Assembly (NCBI RefSeq): GCF_002865645.1
Contig: NW_020194558.1
Location: forward strand, 1,826,014-1,890,013
DNA from: Hyaloscypha bicolor E
Lineage: Eukaryota; Ascomycota; Leotiomycetes; Helotiales; Hyaloscyphaceae
DNA: 64,000 bases
Reading direction: 5' to 3'
The position numbers were made by a program, and so were the translations under genes. Of this stretch, positions 1 to 11,789 are shown one piece after another. The notes beneath the pieces were generated by a model. That model did not search any database. It was not told the DNA's origin and saw only the letters and a list, made by a program, of their open reading frames with translations. Numbering within the stretch: position 1 is the first letter of the stretch; the number at the start of each line of letters is the position of its first letter.

Positions 1-1830
1 TATACCTAATAGTATAATAATACCCGAGATACTTTTATATATTACTTTTATTTAGGAGATATATATATAGCCTCTAATAGGATACCCAGAATAAGCCAAG
101 CTTTAATAGCTTCTTTAGGTCCGCTATTATTAGCTAGGCTAAGGTATAGATATTAATTAGTATAGGGATAATTACTATACTTACTAATAATCCCATATTT
201 CTAGAAATAAGAAGCCAGGGCTCTTATATCTATTACTAGTTCCTAATTACCCCTAGTAGTATATATTAGTAGATTTTAAGAAGTGCCTAGAGAATAGGAA
301 TAAGTATAATATAATAGTAATCTTTATTAATTATCTGGGCAAGTATCCTATTATAATTTCTATCCGAGATATAGTAATAGCTAAAGAGTTAGTACCCCTA
401 TTTCTTATCTATATAGTTTACTAAGTTAGTATTCCGGAGACTATAGTATCTAATTAAGGCCCCTAGTTTATATCGGATTTCTGGAGCGAGTTCTATAAGT
501 ATATTAGTATAAAGCTTAAGTTATTAATTACTAATTATTCCTAAATTAATAACTAGATAGAGATTATTAACTAGTATTTTAACTAATAGCTATATTCCTA
601 TATAAATTACTATTAGGATAATTGGGACGAATAGGTAATAATAATTAACTACTAGTAGGTAACTCTAGTCTATAAGATTATAGGCTAATTCCTGTTTCTT
701 ATAAAGAAAAGCTATAAATTACGGATATTATTTAACTAGGAAACCCAAGTATAATTAGGTACCCTAAAAGAAGAGCTAAATAAATAGGAGGTAAAGGCCC
801 TAGTAATATGGCTTTATAAATTATAGTAAAAAATATAGGAGAATATAATATAAGTATAAGAATATTATATTACTTAAGCTAATAAGTACTACTAACTAGT
901 AAACTTTAAAGTAAGAAACAAGGTATGAATTACTACTAAGTACTAGAAGAATAATTATTCGAGCCATAAGCTAGCTTACTAAATAAAAGAATTATATGAA
1001 ATCCTGGAATAAGTAGGATATTTCTTTAGGCTTAAGCTTCCGGAATTAATAAAAATATATCTGGTATTTTATATAAAGAAGCTATATAAAGATCTAAGTA
1101 ACTCCTTTTCTGGATAAGTAAATCCGGAGCCTCTATTATTAGAACTATAAGATAAGAAAACGGAGTATAAAGTTTAAGAGATATAAGTAGTAAAACTACT
1201 TTATAGGAAGCTAAAATACTGAGTTTAGTAGAAAGAATAGGACCTAGATCCGGAATAATATCTTGCTTCCTTATTAAGTAATAGTACCCTAGTTCTTTAG
1301 AGCTTTTATAATAAGAATCCCGAATAGCTAGAACTGCCCTAGAATCTTTCCTATTAGTTAGATTATACTAAGAATAATATATTACCGGAATTATATAATA
1401 TAAACGAAAATCCTTTAAAGTTATATATAAAAGACCCTGGCCTTTAATATGTAACCTGTAACTTGGAAATTTAATAGGAACTTTTAAAGCTCGGGAATAA
1501 GCTTATTTTAAGGAGAGAAGTAATATTATAATTATTATAATATATGGTACTAGTAAGAGTTAGACTAGAACTAGAGAGGTATCTAGTATCTAAGTAAGGT
1601 ATCTATAGTTACCTGATTATTATATGTAACCCCGAGCTTAAGCTAGTATATAGGCCCGTATATAGCTTGCGATTATTTAGATCTAAGGCTTCTTTGGGAT
1701 CCTTTTCTTTCTTTAGCTTTGAATTATTAAGATAAAGATAATCTAACTATATTTTCTAGGCCCTAGATCTTATATTCGTAATACTTATTACCTACTAATA
1801 AATATCTTATAAGCTAATCTCTTTATCCTT
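1..1830 (+). mobile_element. RIP-degraded Ty3/gypsy retrotransposon, 3' part (integrase, chromodomain, putative LTR)
   Basis: Relic of a Ty3/gypsy polyprotein entering from the left edge. Reading through stops, 290-620 resembles a retroviral-type integrase core: a conserved stretch around FISDFWSEFYKYISIKLKL and an upstream LGKYPIIISIRDIVIAKEL segment typical of fungal gypsy elements. Around 1010-1260 a chromodomain-like tail with KLPELIKIYLVFYIKKLY can be read. A polypurine stretch (aaggagagaag, near 1510) followed by non-coding DNA to about 1830 fits a polypurine tract and 3' LTR. Nearly all CAA/CAG codons appear as TAA/TAG and CpA is almost absent, the RIP signature. No intact reading frame remains, so the element is dead. 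The LTR limits are estimates. Confidence 0.75.
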
Positions 1831-2099
1831 AAAGAAAGTAATTTAATAAATAATTATATTTTGAAATCTATAAAATATATAACTTTTTACTAAAGCTATT
1901 TCTATAGAGGAAATTAAATAGATTAATTCTAATACGAATAATAGTAAAGGCTTATCTAATACTTTTAATAGGGCTCTTTAGGAGCCTCTAAAAGCTAGTA
2001 ATAATAATATAAATAATTCTAGTAATAATTAAGATACTAAGATTAATACCCGAATTACTATTATCTAAGCTATAGAATAGGGCTTATATACTAAAGTTA

Positions 2100-5000
2100 A
2101 AGTATTTTAATAAAAGTAAGAATTAGTAAATATAATTAACTAATATATTTTATAATTAGAATAATATAAAGGTATTCTTAGGAATACCTTATAGTTTACT
2201 ATATTTTATAGAAACTTTATTTATAAGTCTATTCTATTTTCCTTAGTAATTCTTACTAGAGAACTTCCTAAAATAGGATTAGAATTTATTCTTTTTCCTA
2301 ATATAATAAGCTTTAAGAGTAATCTTAATACTATTTATTAGAAGCTATTATATAATATCCTAAAGATATATTTGAACCGAAAAAAGCTTCTTAAGGTCCG
2401 GATACCTGACTTATATTATAGAAAGTTCTTTAAAGAATAGAAAATATTTATATTTTCCTAGAAGGCGGTTTTTAGGACCTAATCTTAAACTTATAATAGA
2501 TACTTTTCTAGAGTTAACTCTATTATAAATATCCTTAGGAACGAATCTTATAATATTTAGAAGGCTATAATAAAGTAAAGCCTATTATTATATAAGGTTT
2601 ATTAGGAGTAATTTAAGGCCTATTTAGCTAATATATTTCAAGTATCTTAAACCCGTTAATAAAATGCTTTTAAGAAACTCCGAGATCTTTATTAGAAGAA
2701 TAGTAAAATAGTTACTAAGTTATATATTTGGATAATTAGTTTCAAAGTTAACTAGAACCTATATTCTAAAAGAAACCGGATCTAGACTCTCAATATTACT
2801 TTATCTAATTATAAGACTTATTAGATACTTATATTTATTTTTTTAGGAAATAAGATAATATTTATTTCTAAATAGCTTAAGAAAGCTTAGAAAGCAAAAT
2901 ATATTACTTATTCTAAATTAAGAAAAGTAAAGACAGGGAAGTCTAATAAGGGTAATTCTGCCCCTAAAGACCCTGACTTAGTAAATTCTAATTTATAAGG
3001 CTATTAAAAAAGAAAGAATAAGTTCTAAAAATTATATAAAAAACCCTTAGGTAATATTTTAGCCCTTTTAAGGCCTTAATAGAATACTAATTTTACTTTA
3101 AATATAATTTATTAGATTTATAAATAGAAAGAATACTTCTTAGGAAATATAAAGTATTTCAAATATATTAAATAGGCTTAGTAGAACCCTAATAAGGCTA
3201 AAACTATAAAAGAGTTAAGGTATTTATAGAAGCAGGTTAATACTATAGCTATAGAGAAATACTTTAAAAAAGACCTTTCTAAAGAATAAAGAAAAAGAAA
3301 GGCCAAATCTTAAATATTAATAATTTTGGCTATAATAAAAAATATATATTACTTTATATAACTATTTAAGTAAGATTAATATAGCTAGAAATAAATATTT
3401 TAGAGATATATAATAGATTTAGTAATACTAGATTAGATTATAATTTCCTTAATAATAATTAAGCTTAAAGCCAGGGCTTTATTACTTTAGCTAAATATAA
3501 TTAAGAATTTATAACCTTTTATAGGAACTAATTTAAGGTTTATTAAGCCTATAATCTTAAAATATTTATTATAGATAATTATAATAAGATATATTCTTTT
3601 AAGTTCTGGTTCTATAAATATAAGAATATTAGCTCTTATAGCCTTATCTTTAGTATAGAATTTTATAAAATAATTTTTATATAATATATAGATTAAATTA
3701 AGAAATAATAAATATATATACTTATATAACCTAATAATATTAAGATCCTAATACTAAAAGAATTTAGTAAAAAGCTTAACTAGTACCCTAAGCTAGTATC
3801 TTAAATCTTATTCTTAACTAAAAGCAAATATAACTATCCTAAATAATAGGCTTTATATATTTATAATAATTACTAGGTCTTTATTTTATTATATAGTTCT
3901 AGTAATATTAAATAGGAGTTTTTAATATAATAAATTAATATTCTCTAGAAAAAAGCCTTAGAAATATCTATTTATTTCTGGGATAATAAATATAAAAACT
4001 TCTTAGAGATTTTTAATTCTAATAAAACTTCGGAATTTCCTAATCTTAATAGTATTAAATACTTTATTAATATAAATAGTATAGTCTCGTATAGGTCTTT
4101 ATATAATCTATTAGAGACCTAACTAGAAATATTATATCTATATTTATAAGATATATTTTATAAATATTAGATAAGGCCTAATAAAAGCCTAGTAAGAATA
4201 CCTATTCTTTTTATCCCTAAAAAGAATAGAGGACTATATTTTTATATTAATTATTATAGATTTAATTAAGTTATAATTAAGAATTAGTATCCGCTTTCTC
4301 TTATTAATAAGACCCTTAACTAGCTCCGAGAAGCTAAGATCTTTATAAAGCTAGATCTTAAGAATATATATTATTAAATAAGAATTTATAAAAAATATAA
4401 ATAGAAGACGGTTTTTAGGACCTATTATAGCTATTTTAAATATCTTATAATATTTTTTAGGCTAGCTAATATACTAGCTATATTTTAAATATATATTAAT
4501 ACTATATTTATAAGGCTTCTGGATTATTTTATAGTTATTTATTTAAATAATATCCTTATTTACTTCCGAAATAAAGATAAATACTATAATTATATTTACT
4601 AGATACTTACTAGACTATATAAAAATAATCTGTTTTATAAACTTAGTAAATATAAGTTTAATATTAAGGAAATCAAATTTTTGGGTTTTCTTATTAGAAT
4701 AGAAAGTATTTATATGAATCCTAAACGGGTCTATAGTATTATTAAATAGCTAGAACTAGAATTATTCTATAATATTTAAGTATTTCTTGGATTTACTAAT
4801 TTTTATTATAGGTTTATTTATTATTATTTTCAGGTAATTATAGGCTTAATAGATCTTTTAAAAGAAATAAAAAAGGGCCGGAAATCCGGTTTCTTTATAT
4901 AGATAAATAAAGTAGCTAAAAGCTTTAAAACTTTAAAAAAAGCTTTTATTATAATACTTATTCTAGTCTATTTTAATTCTTTTAAGAAGATTTATATTAA

Positions 5001-7400
5001 AACTAATATATTAAAATTCGTAATTACTAGTACTATTTTATAATAAGTTAATTCTAGTAATAGCCTAAAAAAATACTAGTATCTAATAGTATTCTAGTTC
5101 CGGAAACTTTCCGGAGCCAAATATAACTATAATATCTATAATAGGGAACTACTTATAATTATTAAAGCCTTTAAATATTAGTACTATTATTTTAAAAGGT
5201 CCAGGTTTATAATCGAGGTTATTATAGACTATAATAATTTCTAATACTTTATAAAAATAAAATATCTAGAAAGCTATTAAATATATTAGATAATATATCT
5301 TATAATATATAATTTTAATATTATTTACTATAAAGGTATTTTAACTCTAGTAAACGGACCTAGTAGAAAACCTAATTATAAAAAAGGTCCTATTAATATA
5401 ACTTAGCTTCTAATCTTTTAGAATAAGTTAAAGAGAACTTTTATAGTTATAATTTAGAGGTTTTTATAGATATCTAAAGAGTTCTCTTTTTAAAATAGAT
5501 ATTATTTAATACTTATTATATTTATAATAACTAAGAAGAAATATTTATTATAAGATAAATAGATAGATTATTTTATAGATTCTTTAATTATAGAATTAGT
5601 TAAAAAATAAGATATAAGAAAATGCTTTAAAGGCTCTACTATTATAGCTAAAGTAATAAAGGTATCTATAATTATATTATTTAATAGAATTAAAAACTTT
5701 TCGGTTTTCTGAGTTTTTAAATTAGATAGTTATAAATATCTAATTTCCCGTATATAGATATATATAGCTATTAAAAGAGCTATAGTACTAGCTTCTTTAT
5801 CTAAATCTCTTCTAGATATTATCTAGATAGCTTAGAGAAATGATTTTTAATATTAGAATATTATAAAATAGAGGCTTAGTAAAAAAGATACTAAAAGAAA
5901 AGAAATCTAGAAAAATAATTCGGGCTTATTTAGGTACTATTTAAGAATTATTATATCTAATAATCCCGCTTTATATTAAGAAGTTATAAAGCTTTATTAT
6001 AATAACCTAATAGCTAGATATTATAAAATAGAGAAAACTTTTAAGCTTTTTAGAAGATTCTAATATTAGGAGAATATAGAAAGAGATATTTATAATTATT
6101 ATTAAAAATATAATATTTACTAGAGAATTAAGGCAAAGAGGTATTTACTATATAGTCTACTTAGTAGTTTACTATAGTTTAAAAGACCCTGGAATAAGAT
6201 TTCTATAGATTTTATTATAGGTCTATTACTATATAAAAACCCGGTAGAAGATTCCGATTTTAATATAATTCTTATAGTTATTAACTAGTACTCTAAAATA
6301 ATAAGATATATTATATATTATAAGATTATATAGGAATATGTTTTCTTGATTTTTGGCTTTTTTAATAGAATTATTTCTAACTAAGAAATAGTATTTACTA
6401 GCTAGTTCTAGTTTACTTTCTATTTCTATTTAATATATAAATAGTATTTAAATATAGCTTATTATTCTTAGATAAATAGTTAAATAGAAAGATAGAACTA
6501 GGCCCTAGAATATTATCTGAGATATTATTATAATACCTAAAAGAATAACTAGTTTAAAAAGTTATTTTTTATAGAATTTATATATAATAACTTAAAATAT
6601 TAGGTTTTATAAAATATATCTTTCTATATATATTATAAATACTATTTTTAATTTCTATAGAATCCTAAAAACAGGATTATAGGAAAGATACTAGCTATAT
6701 ATAAAAGGCTAGAAACCCTTAAAATAAAATAGAAAAAGCTTAAGAATTTATAATATTATATATAAAATAACCGGGAAACCTACTATAATAGGTACTAGTT
6801 AGCTAAATACTACTTTAAAGAAACCTAGATAATACTATTAATAAAAAATATTAAACTTAAAGTAAGAAAGCTTAAACTAAAATTTATAGGTCTGTTTAGA
6901 ATTCTTAAATATATTAGTAATTTGGTATATAAATTAGAACTACTAAGTATATATAATTATTTATATTTAACTTTCTATATTTCTCTTTTTAAAGAGTATA
7001 TAATAAAAAAGAATTAGAAGCTATATCTATATTTTTCCGAAAAACTTCCGGAATTAGTAAATAATAATAAAGAATAAAAATAGGAAATAGAAGCTATTAA
7101 TAATTACTAATAAAATAATAGAAGTAAGAAGTAATAGTATTTAATTAAATAGAAAGCCTAGTCTAAAGATTATAATACCTAATTACCTACTTTCCCTAAT
7201 CTTAAAAATTTTAAGGAACTTCTAAAATTATATAATTGAAACTATAGCTTGAAATCCGAAATTACCTTTTAATAATCTCTTAAAATCGAAAAGAATTCTA
7301 GATTACTAAGAAAAAGGCTACTTAAAAGAAAGAGAGGATCTAGATAACTAAGAAAAGGCCCGGAATAGTAATAGAGATACTTTTTTCCTGGGTTTTTTAT
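2100..7400 (+). mobile_element. RIP-degraded Ty3/gypsy retrotransposon, near full-length gag-pol relic
   Basis: Second gypsy element in the same orientation. Reading through stops, 2150-2960 is gag-like. 4190-4960 is reverse transcriptase, with a KLDLKNIYY motif, the FRLANILAIF block and the catalytic Y-x-D-D changed to YLNN (GA-to-AA type changes). 4970-5400 is RNase H (NYNIYNRELLIIIKAFKY). 5950-6600 is integrase (zinc-binding region, then KRPWNKISIDFIIGLL). 6850-7000 gives a GPY/F-like tail. Domain order RT-RH-IN places it in Metaviridae (Ty3/gypsy) rather than copia. The longest open frame in the whole 9.7-kb block is about 70 codons. The element is inactive, mutated on both strands by CpA-to-TpA changes. 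Exact ends and LTRs could not be delimited. Confidence 0.8.
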
Positions 7401-9770
7401 TTATAAAGGTTTTCTAGGATTTTATTAAAACTTATAAGAATTATATTTAAATTATTAGAAAAAGATTTAGGATTAAGAAAGATTTATTATAAATAGACTA
7501 GCTATAGGTATTTTAAATAAATAAACTCTAATTCTTATAAATTCCTAATTCCCAAAATAAGAATACTAAATACTAGCCCTATTTAGAACTTAGTAAAGAA
7601 TTAGCTAATATTTTCCGGAATCCGCTTATTTCTTAATAGGATATAGTTATACTATAATAATATTAGTATTAAGGATATTAAGAGAAGTAAATAAGAAACT
7701 TATAATAGCTATATATATTTTATAGAAGGCCCAAACTTCTGAAATTAGGTCCCGAATAGCTATAAATATTATATTATTAGTATTTAAAATACTAGTAGTA
7801 AACTATTTAGTAATTTCAGTAATAAGCTTAGTAATAAGGTTAATATTTTAAAGGTAAATATTATAGTATTTCTTTAAAAAATTAGTAAATATCTAAGTAT
7901 ATTAAAAAAAACTTATTTTTGGGATACTAACCCAAATAGTATTATTATTTGTCTTATTAAAACGGGAAGAAGAATTCTAAAGCTTATTAGTATTTTTCTA
8001 GTTTTTAAAAACCCAATTAATAGTATTATTTTTATTAGTATAATACTATTTAGGATATATTTTAAGAAATTTCTTAAAGATTATAATAGTATTTTCCTAG
8101 AATTAGTAAGTCTCTAATAAGTAATAAGAAATCTAAAATTATATTAGCTTTAATAGATATTAAAGCTAAAGAACTTACTAATATATAAGACTTAGAACCC
8201 TTATTATAATAGTTATAATTCTTCTTACTAGGTATTATAATATATAAAGTAAAGGAATTAATAAGTAAATACTTAAAATATTTCAAATATCTACTAGTAA
8301 TAGGAAAGAAGGCTATAAGGTTATTTTTATACTTATTATTACGGGAATAAATAATAAAGCCAGAAGAAGATATTATAAAATTAATTAAAAATAATTAAAG
8401 AAAACTTAGAAAAGGGCAAAAAAAGAGGCTAGAAAGCAATAATAGAAAAAGTTATATATATAGTTATTAGAAAAGAAGAGAGTATATAGTAATATAAAGA
8501 GGTCCTTTTATAGAGGTAAAGAATTACCTGAATTAACTACTAGTTTTTATACTAGTCTTAATTAGAAACTAGTATAACTAATTAATATATATTCTCAGAA
8601 GCCTATAAATAATCTCTAGGATCTTAGAAATATTTATATAGGTTTTTTATATAAATATTTATTAAATACTTTCTATATAGCTATTTAGATTATTCTAATA
8701 TAAAATCTAATAAATAGTATTAATTTTATAGAATAGTATTTTAGTACTTTGGATCGAGCTAATTAGAATACTCAGATCCCAAACGAAATTATAATTACTA
8801 GCTAGCCCCTATATCTAAGATATAATTATCCTTTCTTCTTACTTACTTAGTCCCGATCTAATTAGATAATTTTTATATCTATTATCTAGATTATATTAGT
8901 AAAACTATTTCCCAAAATACTAGAAGTTTATATTAATTAAATAATTAATTAATTAAATATTTACTAGAATGAATTAATAGATCTTAGAAACAAGATCCTA
9001 GAAAAAGGATATAGTTATAATATATATAGGATTATATATAACTTAAGGGTATATAATAAACCTCGGATATTACGAGTATTAATTAGGGAATTTGGTATCC
9101 TTTAATATTCTAACTAACTACTATTTATATTATATATATTAGGCTTATAAATTACTAATTATATATATACTATCGGGGCCTCCTATTTAGAAGGGGCTTC
9201 CCTGGACCTTATAAGAGGAATAGAGATTAGTTCTATACTGAATTTAATACTATAGTTTTATAATATACTAATTTATTCTATTATCTTATTACTTACTAAT
9301 AAATACCTTATAGATATTATTAGTATTTCCGGTAGCGGTAATTATTATATAAATAATAGAGGTTATATTACCGTAATATAATATAAGTAATACTTTAGAA
9401 ATAGTATTTCCCTTATATAATAATAAATTATCTTTTATACTTTACTTAACTTATCCTTCTTATATAATAGTATTAAAGAATTATTTAAGTTATTTAAATT
9501 ATTTATAAATAATTCATAAATAACTTAAATAGAATATAAGTAATAAATATCTTAAATAACTTAAATAAAATAGAATAATTATTTATAAATAATATAAATA
9601 ACTATAAATAATTATATAGAAGTTATATAGAAATTAATTAATTATAGTAAATTAATATATATTTAAATTTAAAAAAAAGAACTAAGGTATTTATTAAGTA
9701 GCCTTATATAAGCTAAGCTAATACTTATATAAGTCTACTTAAATACTGATTTTCTATAATAAATAAACTA
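7401..9770. repeat. Unclassified RIP-mutated AT-rich repeat DNA
   Basis: Continues the AT-rich block with the same loss of CpA/TpG, but no protein domain was recognised on either strand. A 70-codon frame at 8074-8286 (-) is low-complexity and probably chance. Short AT palindromes (for example around 9490-9530, aataattcataaataactt) look like mutated copies of the inverted repeat at 9904-9935. The block could hold LTRs, a DNA transposon or a mixture of nested fragments. Confidence 0.6.
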
Positions 9771-9779
9771 ATTATCACT

Positions 9780-10028
9780 AAGGTTCGATTCGCTTACCAA
9801 GCACCACTACTACCTGATTAGGTAGCGAGGTAACGCTAGGTGCGGGCCCCCCCGAATCCTTACCCGATTAGGCTAGCTCAATCACGTGCGCAAATCACGT
9901 GCGTTATTCAAGTTATTCATAAATAACTTGAATAATATATGAATAAAATAAGAGTAACGGGTTTTTAGCTTGAATAAAATAAGAGTAACGGCTGTTATTC
10001 TATTCTACTCTATTCATTTGACACACTG
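9780..10028. repeat. Repeat-rich boundary of the RIP block with palindrome, direct repeats and TIR-like end
   Basis: RIP mutation stops abruptly near 9770 and CpA reappears. This segment holds two copies of aatcacgtgcg (9880-9891 and 9893-9904 approximately). It has a perfect inverted repeat with 14-bp arms, ttattcaagttatt at 9904-9917 and aataacttgaataa at 9922-9935. It also has two copies of gaataaaataagagtaacgg (9941-9960 and 9972-9991). It ends in tcatttgacacactg (10014-10028), found again at 40491-40505. The reverse complement, cagtgtgtcaaatga, has the look of a DNA-transposon terminal inverted repeat. The opposite end was not found. Confidence 0.55.
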
Positions 10029-11789
10029 TACAAAGACTTGGCAAATCATTTTGTCAGGCTTGACTAGGTAAACATGCTTGGACTCAGAGCTAGTCCGTTC
10101 AACGAAATTCTTACCAGTTTTGTGAGGAATAAGGATCTTTTGGAAGCTCTTTCGACAGAGACGAAAGATATTCTTAGTCAGGAGATATATTATACTCCTT
10201 TTGACAATCTGACGACATTATCTCAATATAAGAAATTGGGCAAGGCCCCAAGCACCGAATTCTCGGCGGGGCAACACACTACGATTTCCGCTTCTTCGAA
10301 AATCGCACCGTGGGGCTTACCGATCAGGCGTGCAAGCGGTCTGTGATGTTGTGGCGACGCTGTACAGGCTCAAGCGGTCCTTGTTGGTTCTAAAAGGCGA
10401 TTTCATCGGTTCTGCCAATAATGAGAGCGTCCACAACAAGGAGGCCTGTCAAATTGGTGATCTAGGATGCGCAGCAAAACCGATGGTTGATGAAAACAGT
10501 GAATGTGAAGCGGCTCGATGTTTACTAGCAGCATATGATGGACGGTCAAGTACGAATCGTGAATGGTTAGATAGGGTGCGTCTCGGCACGCAGGGATAGA
10601 CGTTAGTCGGGAACAATGAGAAGGACGGTACAACAACCCAAATTTTTTGAGGGAGCAAAATGTTCCAAATATAGCAACAGGCGCCACCCCCAATTCGGCC
10701 GTACGTTACACAGATCTCATAAGGTCTCGGCTATTGTCCCATGGATGTTGCCATCGAAAAACGAAAAAAAGCCATCCTGCTTGCCCCACTGTCGTCATTA
10801 ACGACACGGCCCTGGTCCAATCCACGAGCAACATGTCAGGGACCCATTCTTTGAATTGCTTCTTTGATTCTTTGCAGGACGCTCATGATTACTGATCCCT
10901 CATAATGAGACCACTTTTTCGGGCGCATTCAGAAGAAAGCAGGCAAAAGAAATGTCCGGACAAGCGCGCAGGAATGAGAGGAATCAGATGGATCGCGGTC
11001 ACGGCGAAAGAAATGGCATGGACAAACCCCCATTCCCAGCCGGGGCGATCTCCGATCGCTTCGCTGTATATCTGATCCCACTGCTGCAAGTAGGGATCGA
11101 GGTTGGGACCCCTGCGCCGGACACAGCACAGTACAATCGACAGGTAGACTTTGATCACAACGAAGCTGCTGGCCCCGTGTTGACTTGACAGACCCATAGT
11201 CGAGGGAGCTTTGCGGGACGTTTGCTCCTAAAAATCGCCCCCGGTGCTGGAGCTTACTTGGCGGCCCGAGAATTGTCGCCTCCATAGCTCTCTAGCCCTC
11301 CCCGCGACTGTCGATTCACAGCACCCCCTCTGTCATCTTGTATCTATCCACATTTGAAGGGGGCACTCCATTATATCTCCAAATCTGACGCGCCGTCTAG
11401 ACCGACCAATATAATACATGGCATCGACGTGAAGCCCCGCGCCCACAACGCCTTGTTCAACCTTGGAACGCTGGCACCCCGGTCGAGAGTCGAGACAAAC
11501 GTGGTCATCGGCGCACCGTTTGCAGCCGCCCCATTCTTCGAACACCACCGCTCCTCGTGAACCCTCCCCCTCTTGCGCGGAGGGCCCCGCAAGCACTTGC
11601 CCTTGCGCCGGCCCAGGCCCGGGTCTAAAAGTGCTGCCACTTTGACTCCTGGGGGACGAGAACTGTATTCTCCTTGCACTGTCCTGCTGTATCTGGCGTC
11701 CAGGCCCCAGCAGGCGACCTACAACTTTCCAAGGTCGTCTTCACAAGGCGAGAAATATCGCGTTTGGGACGCAAGGTTGTCTAACATTC
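10029..11789. other. Intergenic region / long 5' region of the hybrid kinase gene
   Basis: About 1.76 kb without a convincing gene. Several overlapping open frames of 60-118 codons occur on both strands (for example 10889-11285 and 11333-11679), but they overlap one another, show no recognisable domain and have no splice-linked continuation. The part next to the kinase start (about 11600-11789) is probably its promoter and 5' leader; short ATG-led frames there could act as upstream ORFs. Confidence 0.5.

Noticed and set aside
8074..8286. 70-codon frame inside the RIP block
   Set aside because: Low-complexity Ile/Leu/Tyr/Asn composition expected from AT-rich DNA; no domain and no transposase motif.
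9782..9830. tRNA-like ggttcgattcg box near the RIP boundary
   Set aside because: No matching A box, acceptor stem or anticodon arm could be placed on either strand.
11333..11679. Overlapping - strand frames upstream of the hybrid kinase
   Set aside because: Three mutually overlapping frames on opposite strands, none with protein family resemblance; they lie in the probable kinase leader.
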